From: Brumimicrobium sp965656195
GTDB lineage: Bacteria > Bacteroidota > Bacteroidia > Flavobacteriales_D > Crocinitomicaceae
Length of the DNA: 40,008 nt
Assembly: GCA_965656195.1 (NCBI GenBank)
Contig: CBFHJL010000015.1
Location: 1 to 40,008 of the forward strand
Reading direction: 5' to 3'
Below are positions 36,401 to 40,008 of this stretch, piece after piece. Each line of letters starts with the position of its first letter. Position 1 is the first letter of the stretch. Under the pieces are notes generated by a model that ran no database searches, was not told where the DNA came from, and worked only from the letters and a program-made list of their open reading frames with translations. The position numbers and the translations under genes were made by a program.

Positions 36401-36485
36401 TCTGGGTAGCTAACTCCACTCCCTGTCCTTTTGAGCCAAAAGAAACAAGTACTACAAACCATATGACCTGCAATATTCTATTCAT
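33408..36485 (-). CDS. Exported WD40-repeat caspase-like (peptidase C14) protein
   Basis: A 1,025-residue protein from the ATG at 36485. That start gives a clean signal peptide (MNRILQVIWFVVLVSFGSKG) and an 8-nt overlap with the upstream gene; the longer frame to 36515 would add a polar leader. Residues about 25-560 contain WD40-like repeats, clearest at GHSSGIAHIEFSTSGEYLIS, GHNSSATDICFSSDGKFFAT and GHTERITDISFHPSKEMFIT (each ending near IWD/IWE). A beta-rich linker follows to about 745, then a caspase fold (about 750-1,000) beginning DAYIISIGVSNYKDENYNL. The catalytic dyad is intact: His831 in VAGHGVLDE and Cys881 in LDTCHSGEL. A further region (DLNKDEMITVSELQSFL) ends the protein. Such proteases usually cleave after Arg/Lys or Asp and are autoprocessed; substrate and trigger are unknown. 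It is the last gene of a three-gene operon. Confidence 0.93.
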   Translation of the reverse strand: MNRILQVIWFVVLVSFGSKGQGVELATQKGHSSGIAHIEFSTSGEYLISLGTNNEGIIWDLKLKKILTRFKISEAVAVRGLKFIDKDQFVKVQSEEKTYLFDLSNDKLTSRAFDGDTLFRKNNMFADPNGVHETFIKKGAIRKEDKGKWLPKYWMSVSYTNASFLAFDVSIENNLIIGVAENNAIYCNEYQSGKKIKILQGHNSSATDICFSSDGKFFATAGKDRSIIIWETETLSMKFRLFSNIFRKNTATYSHDGSQVHIGDELGNLYSINFNAVFPTPTVKSEPHSINKITKSNYKGKPSFFICTSDNALEIKQDLEHPEALKTIKFRDHELTRPKGFLLQNIFNLYQEPIGEVKRSDISKNGSKVLFTGVTDLPNITLAEVDGDKTKHIYAYKDQRNWLDAQFLKEDEFVSLLENSGTLYFWRSEGKEYFFRKDSLPFIINHFAVLDSNSIWISSVGKGQYTYDIDNKTYTKISDLEANSLFMVNNKIAISSLDHQLIFFDKDSLTVVNQFEGHTERITDISFHPSKEMFITSSDDGTIKIWDYTQEVLIASVIPFENNEVMIVTSDNYYLVSKGAFDEIGFRYEGQFFYPDQFDLKYNRPDLVLEKLGYSNEALIKAYNRAYKKRLKKLNFTEEALSGDFHLPELELLNKAGIPLETNSKKLELKLRMKDSQHKLESYKVWINDVAVLGSTGKSIRSLNTSDLTRSVPLNLSYGENKIEVSVLNQSGAESYKEVVNVVCTEGKEKPDAYIISIGVSNYKDENYNLAYAKKDAVDMENLFNGSEYFNTVHTKSITNEDVVLECLDEIKAFLDQADVDDFVLIFVAGHGVLDENFDYYFASYDMNFSNPSERGIPYKKIEELVDGIKALKKLLILDTCHSGELDKDEIESRRKITDEEFPGKGKFRGAGTDVAYREDPLGFENINFLMKQVFLDLRRGTGATVISSSGGTELAFESPKYENGLFTYSLIDALQNNKADLNKDEMITVSELQSFLIQEVKRLSKGLQVPTSRIHNKEMDYRIW

Positions 36486-37224
36486 GGTAGATACTTCTCT
36501 TTTTCTTGAAATCACTTAATCCAAAAATGGTATAACTCAGCGACATCTCCATTTGACCAATCTGTGCAGCAATCTTTTCGCTGCTTTTTCTTGTCCTCGA
36601 GATGAAACGAAATGTAAGCTGAAAATCACCGATATTCTTTCCTATTCCTAGAAAGTTTTGCCAATACGTAGTGTTGTTATATAAAATGGTTTTGAAATGT
36701 CCATCTCCATGATCAATACCTCCATTGTATATTGGAGCATTAGAATATAGATAGCCGCTGCCAGGATGCTGAAAGTCATAATATTTTGCAGCGGTGAAAA
36801 TAGCACCTAATGTTACGAACATGCTGTTTTTCTTTTTGAATAATCGAAAGGAGTAGAGTATTGGTAGTCGAAACGCTCTCATGCCAACAACTCTCTCGGA
36901 ATAAGACTGTAGTTGGAACTGAAAAACAGAACGTTGCATGAAATATTGAGGCTCAATACTTAAAGTAGACTTCTTAAATGTGTAGCTCGCTGTTCCTCCT
37001 AATGAAAATGAATTGAACACATGTGACCGACTAATTATTCCTTCTCCTTCACTGGGCTCCTGATAAGTAAAGCTAGCATTTTCAGGCGTATAAATTGAAT
37101 CAGAAAAACGCGTGTTCTGTATGATTTGCGTTGAGCCTGACACCCCAAATTTAATGTCTTGATTTTGAGAATATCCAAAGACTAGACAGAATAGGAACAA
37201 TATGTTTAATAGAATCTTCATCAT
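36478..37224 (-). CDS. Predicted outer-membrane beta-barrel protein in the caspase operon
   Basis: A 248-residue exported protein. The signal peptide ends near residue 19 (LVFGYSQ). The mature part consists of amphipathic strands (SFSLGGTASYTFKKSTLSIE, FQFQLQSYSE, MRAFRLPILYSFRLF, SMFVTLGAIFTAAKYY, FQLTFRFISR, MEMSLSYTIFGL), the texture of an eight-stranded PorT/OmpA-like barrel in Bacteroidota. No sorting domain is present. The ATG at 37224 overlaps the upstream gene by 4 nt (ATGA); another ATG follows directly at 37221. The stop overlaps the protease gene start by 8 nt, so the three products are probably made together. The fold is inferred and the function unknown. Confidence 0.78.
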   Translation of the reverse strand: MMKILLNILFLFCLVFGYSQNQDIKFGVSGSTQIIQNTRFSDSIYTPENASFTYQEPSEGEGIISRSHVFNSFSLGGTASYTFKKSTLSIEPQYFMQRSVFQFQLQSYSERVVGMRAFRLPILYSFRLFKKKNSMFVTLGAIFTAAKYYDFQHPGSGYLYSNAPIYNGGIDHGDGHFKTILYNNTTYWQNFLGIGKNIGDFQLTFRFISRTRKSSEKIAAQIGQMEMSLSYTIFGLSDFKKKRSIYHE

Positions 37225-37844
37225 TTTTTATAGAAGTAATAACGGAGACCGAACATATAACCTAGCATGATTGGTGTTTTGTTTAATAGGTTGTTCGAAA
37301 GTGCATAAGTTCCAGAAAAATGAAGATAGAGCGGTAATCTTCCTGGACGGAATCGCAAAAAGTCAACCAGAAAGCTTACATTCAATTTGTTTTGATTGAA
37401 TTCTTCAAGTTGACGTTTATAATGATATCCCAAACCAACTTCAGAAAGGAAGTAAAAACTCATTAAACGCCCCTTAGCTGCCAAGAAAGAACTGTTGAAT
37501 GTCCCCATCAAGTAGTGTTCTTGTGGATTCACATAAGTAAAATGAACACCTAGGGAATTCATCTCTGTTCTGTCAATATCTCTCAATGCGAGTAATAACT
37601 TTCTTTCCTTTAAAATAAGATAGTTGTATCCCAGGTGAACGGATTGATTTATAGTCAAGTTTTGATCGGGAGTGGTTTGAACATTCATAAAACCTAAAGA
37701 GAAGGAGTGCTTCCCTTTAAGGTGTGGAGTGATGTAAGATTGGTCATAGACTTCCTCATCAAAAGAAATAGCTTTACCTTTTCGCTCTTGCGCAAAAGTA
37801 TTCCAGCATATTAAAACCGAGAATATGATCAGTTGAACCCTCAT
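37221..37844 (-). CDS. Predicted outer-membrane beta-barrel protein, first gene of the caspase operon
   Basis: A 207-residue exported protein with a signal peptide (residues 1-18, ending WNTFAQ). Alternating strands follow (HSFSLGFMNVQTT, QSVHLGYNYLILKERKLLLA, NSLGVHFTYVNPQEH, YLMGTFNSSFLAAKG, FYFLSEVGLGYHYKRQ, LYLHFSGTYALS), and the protein ends GYMFGLRYYFYKK. The terminal aromatic strand and glycine-aromatic pattern suggest a small outer-membrane barrel. I recognise no named family. It starts at ATG 37844; a TATATTTG box (37853-37860, minus strand) lies just upstream. Its stop overlaps the next barrel gene by 4 nt. Confidence 0.75.
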   Translation of the reverse strand: MRVQLIIFSVLICWNTFAQERKGKAISFDEEVYDQSYITPHLKGKHSFSLGFMNVQTTPDQNLTINQSVHLGYNYLILKERKLLLALRDIDRTEMNSLGVHFTYVNPQEHYLMGTFNSSFLAAKGRLMSFYFLSEVGLGYHYKRQLEEFNQNKLNVSFLVDFLRFRPGRLPLYLHFSGTYALSNNLLNKTPIMLGYMFGLRYYFYKK

Positions 37845-38026
37845 TTCACTATCAAATATATAAAAACCGATTGAGTAGAGATTTCGAAGTGATTCATAGA
37901 TGAAACATCATGATTCACAATTGAAAATGAGTAGACTGCGTTCTTAACACAAGACTATGAAGAAAAACTCAGGTTAGCATTAATCAAAACGTATAATAAC
38001 AGTTAATTTTGAATCGGGTATAGAAC

Positions 38027-38092
38027 ATGGCGAAATGCATTGGTATCATGATCTTGCCGGAGAACAGTAATAAAAAATTCGAAGAAAAATGA
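38027..38092 (+). other. Possible 21-codon leader ORF overlapping the yqeY-type gene
   Basis: ATG at 38027 opens a 21-codon frame (MAKCIGIMILPENSNKKFEE, then a final Lys) whose TGA overlaps the ATG of the downstream gene (ATGA). An exact TAnnTTTG box (TAATTTTG, 38004-38011) precedes it. It could couple translation of the downstream gene. A frame this short may also occur by chance, so it is listed as tentative. Confidence 0.2.
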
Positions 38093-38535
38093 GTTTAACA
38101 GACCAAATAAACAGCGATATCAAAGAGGCTATGAAGGCCCGTGAGAAAGAAAAACTTTCTGCATTAAGAGATATTAAATCTAAGTTGCTAAATGAGGCGA
38201 CTTCTGGAAATGGAGATATAGATGAGGCAAAAGAAAACAAGATCATCATGAAGCTTCATAAGCAAAGAATGGATACGTATAATGTATACATCGAGCAAGG
38301 TAGAGAAGATTTAGCTGCGGATGAAAAGTTTGAAGCTGAGATCATAGAGAAATATATGCCTAAAATGATGGATGAATCAGAGGTTCGCTCTGAAGTCAAA
38401 ACAGCAATAGAAACTTTAGGAGCTAGTGGTCCTCAAGATATGGGTAAGGTAATGGGAATGTTGTCAAAAAAATTGGCTGGTAAAGCGGATGGAAAATTGA
38501 TCTCAACGATCGTCAAAGAAGAATTGAATAAATAG
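38089..38535 (+). CDS. GatB/YqeY domain protein
   Basis: A 148-residue all-helical protein of the YqeY family, equal in length to stand-alone members. Typical stretches are LTDQINSDIKEAMKAREKEKLSALRDI at the start (residues 3-29), the middle KLHKQRMDTYNVYIEQGRED, and the C-terminal tail-domain signature GASGPQDMGKVMGMLSKKLAGKADG. The domain is shared with the C-terminus of GatB, where it contacts tRNA; stand-alone YqeY proteins have an unsettled function, perhaps in tRNA-dependent amidation or RNA binding. In many Bacteroidota this gene directly follows ftsZ; here the caspase operon lies between them. Confidence 0.95.
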   Translation: MSLTDQINSDIKEAMKAREKEKLSALRDIKSKLLNEATSGNGDIDEAKENKIIMKLHKQRMDTYNVYIEQGREDLAADEKFEAEIIEKYMPKMMDESEVRSEVKTAIETLGASGPQDMGKVMGMLSKKLAGKADGKLISTIVKEELNK

Positions 38536-38552
38536 TAAGAAAATTAACTTTG
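38524..38552 (+). promoter_or_regulatory. Bacteroidota-type promoter for the gene at 38602
   Basis: TTG at 38524-38526, an 18-nt spacer and the exact -7 box TAACTTTG (38545-38552) lie at the end of the yqeY-type gene, about 50 nt before the ATG at 38602. The -7 box is also the left arm of a dyad with CAAAGTT at 38571-38577, so a regulator or RNA hairpin could act there. Confidence 0.5.
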
Positions 38553-38601
38553 TTTTTAAATTGACTTCTTCAAAGTTGGAGAGGTCATTTCTTTTATTGG
38601 A

Positions 38602-39525
38602 ATGGTTGAAACAAGTATACATAGATTCTCTATTTTTGCGCTTGCTGTTTTTGTAAGTTCAATGCTGAATGCTCAATTGTTGAATAATCAATTGGGTGAG
38701 GCTTTTACTGATCGTCCATTTTTCAATGAAGATCTCGTTGAAAAGAATGGGATTAAATCGATATACGGGAATTTCTCTCACTATAAGCTCGGTGACGCTT
38801 TACGTGAAACGGAGCTGTATCGTGCGTACCATTTTGATCAAAAAGGACGCTTAATCAAACAATATGAGTCTCGAAATTCTGCGAAGGGAATCGATACGTT
38901 GGTCAGTATTTACGAATATGATGATAAAGGTAATCTGACTGCTCTTCGCCAGAGAGACGAATATGGATTCTATGCCTATATCTATCAATATGATTCGGCT
39001 GGTCGGGTTATAAGAGAGGAATATCGAAGAAATCTAACAAGGTCACGACAAAGCGCAACCAATTTTAAGCTGGGAAAAGAATTTGTAGTGACTTACGAAA
39101 CGGCGTCTTATCAAAATTTTGACGGACAGGAAAAAAAGACGGTTTACAATAGTTATGGTGTTCCTTATAAGGATATAATGACGTATTATAACGAGCAAGG
39201 ACAAGTCGTCTCAAAAGAGGAGCGCTTGAGAAGAACTTCTAAAGGAACAATTACTACTTACTCATATAATGATAAGGGGCTTTTGGATAGCTTAAAAACA
39301 GTTTCTGATATTTCTGTTCGACAAGAAAGACTTTACGTTTATGAATATAACGAGTTCAACAACCTCTTCAAAAAGAACTACTATAAAAATGGAGTACATA
39401 CTACACAGCATAGAGTTTTGTACAATGATAAGACGATGACTTTGGAGAGTATATTGATTCAGAATGTGGCAACAGCGTTTATTCGCATTTTGAGTTTAGA
39501 GGAATATATTTTCTTTGATGAATAG
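38602..39525 (+). CDS. Exported protein with YD-repeat-like strands
   Basis: A 307-residue protein of unknown function. An N-terminal hydrophobic segment (about 9-24, FSIFALAVFVSSMLNAQ) reads as a signal peptide cut after NAQ. The mature part consists of repeating Tyr/Asp-rich strand pairs of the RHS/YD type (YHFDQKGRLIKQYESR, YEYDDKGNLTALRQRD, YQYDSAGRVIREEYRR, YSYNDKGLLDSLK, YEYNEFNNLFKKNYY), spaced about 25-50 residues apart. It is too short to be an Rhs toxin and lacks the RHS core motif. Similar proteins are common, uncharacterised envelope proteins in Flavobacteriia. It has its own promoter-like sequence and appears monocistronic. Confidence 0.8.
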   Translation: MVETSIHRFSIFALAVFVSSMLNAQLLNNQLGEAFTDRPFFNEDLVEKNGIKSIYGNFSHYKLGDALRETELYRAYHFDQKGRLIKQYESRNSAKGIDTLVSIYEYDDKGNLTALRQRDEYGFYAYIYQYDSAGRVIREEYRRNLTRSRQSATNFKLGKEFVVTYETASYQNFDGQEKKTVYNSYGVPYKDIMTYYNEQGQVVSKEERLRRTSKGTITTYSYNDKGLLDSLKTVSDISVRQERLYVYEYNEFNNLFKKNYYKNGVHTTQHRVLYNDKTMTLESILIQNVATAFIRILSLEEYIFFDE

Positions 39526-39574
39526 AATGTAAATATTCTGCTGAACAGTATTTTATTTCCATGTTATTTCATTC

Positions 39575-39582
39575 TATATTTG
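39575..39582 (+). promoter_or_regulatory. Putative -7 box for the gene at 39601
   Basis: TATATTTG, an exact TAnnTTTG match, ends 18 nt before the ATG at 39601. Upstream at the -33 distance there is only a T-rich segment (39551-39554), not a clear TTG. Confidence 0.4.
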
Positions 39583-39600
39583 TTTCTGAATCAGAAAACT

Positions 39601-40008
39601 ATGAAAGATACTATTCTTTTGATACATACTATTTCAGGCATTGCTGTCTTTTGTCTAGGAATCATACAGGCTATTCTGCCAAAACGAGGTACGCTACATC
39701 GTTTTTTGGGAAGACTTTATGTTTTATTGTGGTTTCCATTAATTATTTCGGGTACTCTTATAGGTTCATGGATCATTGCTGCGCTTGGGGGGCTCGGTTT
39801 ATATTGTGCTATAACAGGTTGGCGACAAGCCGCTAGAAAGAAGAATGCGATTTCATGGTTAGACAAATTGATTTCTTTTTTAGGGCTTATGATGGTAATC
39901 GCATTGTTCGGTGGAGCAGTATATTTGATGATTATTGCGGTATATGATTTTGCCGTAATTACAAGTGTCTTCTCGCTGATATTCGGAGCTACAGTGATCA
40001 CAGATGTT
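39601..40008 (+). CDS. N-terminal part of a DUF2306-like multi-pass membrane protein (partial)
   Basis: The frame is open from the ATG at 39601 to the window end, giving 136 residues without a stop. It has membrane segments at about 4-26, 40-60, 62-77, 95-118 and 120-136. The first is HTISGIAVFCLGIIQAI and is followed by LPKRGTLHRFLGRLYVL. The pairing of His9 in HxxxG with the His33-Arg34...GR-x-Tyr loop is typical of DUF2306-like membrane proteins, whose function is unknown. The continuation lies outside the window. Other frames here are antisense or overlap this one and look non-coding. Confidence 0.8.
   Translation, partial: MKDTILLIHTISGIAVFCLGIIQAILPKRGTLHRFLGRLYVLLWFPLIISGTLIGSWIIAALGGLGLYCAITGWRQAARKKNAISWLDKLISFLGLMMVIALFGGAVYLMIIAVYDFAVITSVFSLIFGATVITDV

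Noticed and set aside
36486..36515. Longer start for the WD40-caspase gene
   Set aside because: The extra ten residues (MISRKREVST) would spoil the signal peptide and extend the overlap with the preceding gene.
38546..38577. Dyad AACTTTG...CAAAGTT after the YqeY-type gene as a terminator
   Set aside because: The stem is only 7 bp with an 18-nt loop and no T run follows; its left arm coincides with a promoter -7 box.
38602..39525. Interpretation of the YD-repeat protein as an Rhs polymorphic toxin
   Set aside because: It is far too short, lacks the RHS core motif and a toxin tail, and has no immunity gene next to it.
39561..40001. Two competing frames (39561-39836 plus strand; 39717-40001 minus strand) at the window end
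   Set aside because: The frame from 39601 encodes a coherent multi-pass membrane protein with DUF2306-like motifs and runs off the end; the other two are shadows of it.

Overview
The window is a stretch of chromosome from a Bacteroidota bacterium, most likely order Flavobacteriales (perhaps near Crocinitomicaceae or Cryomorphaceae; this placement is inference). The reasons are two secreted proteins with type IX secretion (T9SS) sorting domains, -7 boxes of the Bacteroidota form TAnnTTTG, the Bacteroidota-style dcw gene order with a PASTA-bearing FtsI, an enlarged MraY and a long-linker FtsZ, and weak Shine-Dalgarno signals. I see no rRNA, tRNA, CRISPR array, insertion sequence or phage gene.

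Layout. 1-814: the 3' end of a large beta-rich, probably outer-membrane protein. 957-5390: a giant T9SS-exported, Cys-rich repeat protein, ending in a hairpin terminator shared with a convergent membrane-bound AraC-type regulator (5424-6542). 6706-7806: a lipobox protein with a polytopic C-terminal half. 7873-13368, all minus strand: an SDR oxidoreductase, an NTF2-like protein, a second T9SS surface protein, and a TPR sensor fused to a SpoIIE/PP2C-type phosphatase. 13585-14781: a small membrane protein, a GNAT acetyltransferase and another small membrane protein. 14906-17247: a compact minus-strand operon of five lipoproteins and membrane proteins of unknown function.

17640-33351 is the dcw cell-wall and division cluster, nearly gapless: mraZ, rsmH, ftsL, ftsI, murE, mraY, murD, an unrecognised 149-codon gene, ftsW, murG, murC, ftsQ, ftsA, ftsZ, closed by a strong terminator. 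Its genes make UDP-MurNAc-pentapeptide (MurC/D/E; the DNPR motif of MurE indicates a meso-DAP wall), lipid I and lipid II (MraY, MurG), polymerise septal peptidoglycan (FtsW/FtsI with FtsL/FtsQ) and build the Z-ring (FtsA/FtsZ). The 392-nt divergent region before mraZ holds several paired GTGG boxes that look like MraZ sites, in both orientations.

33408-37844 is a minus-strand operon of two predicted outer-membrane barrel proteins and a WD40-caspase-like protease with an intact His/Cys dyad. It lies between ftsZ and the GatB/YqeY-type gene (38089), which are usually adjacent in this phylum. A YD-repeat-like secreted protein and the start of a DUF2306-like membrane protein close the window. 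The best candidates for something undescribed are the WD40-caspase/barrel operon, the bidirectional MraZ-box array with its divergent lipoprotein operon, and the extra gene between murD and ftsW.
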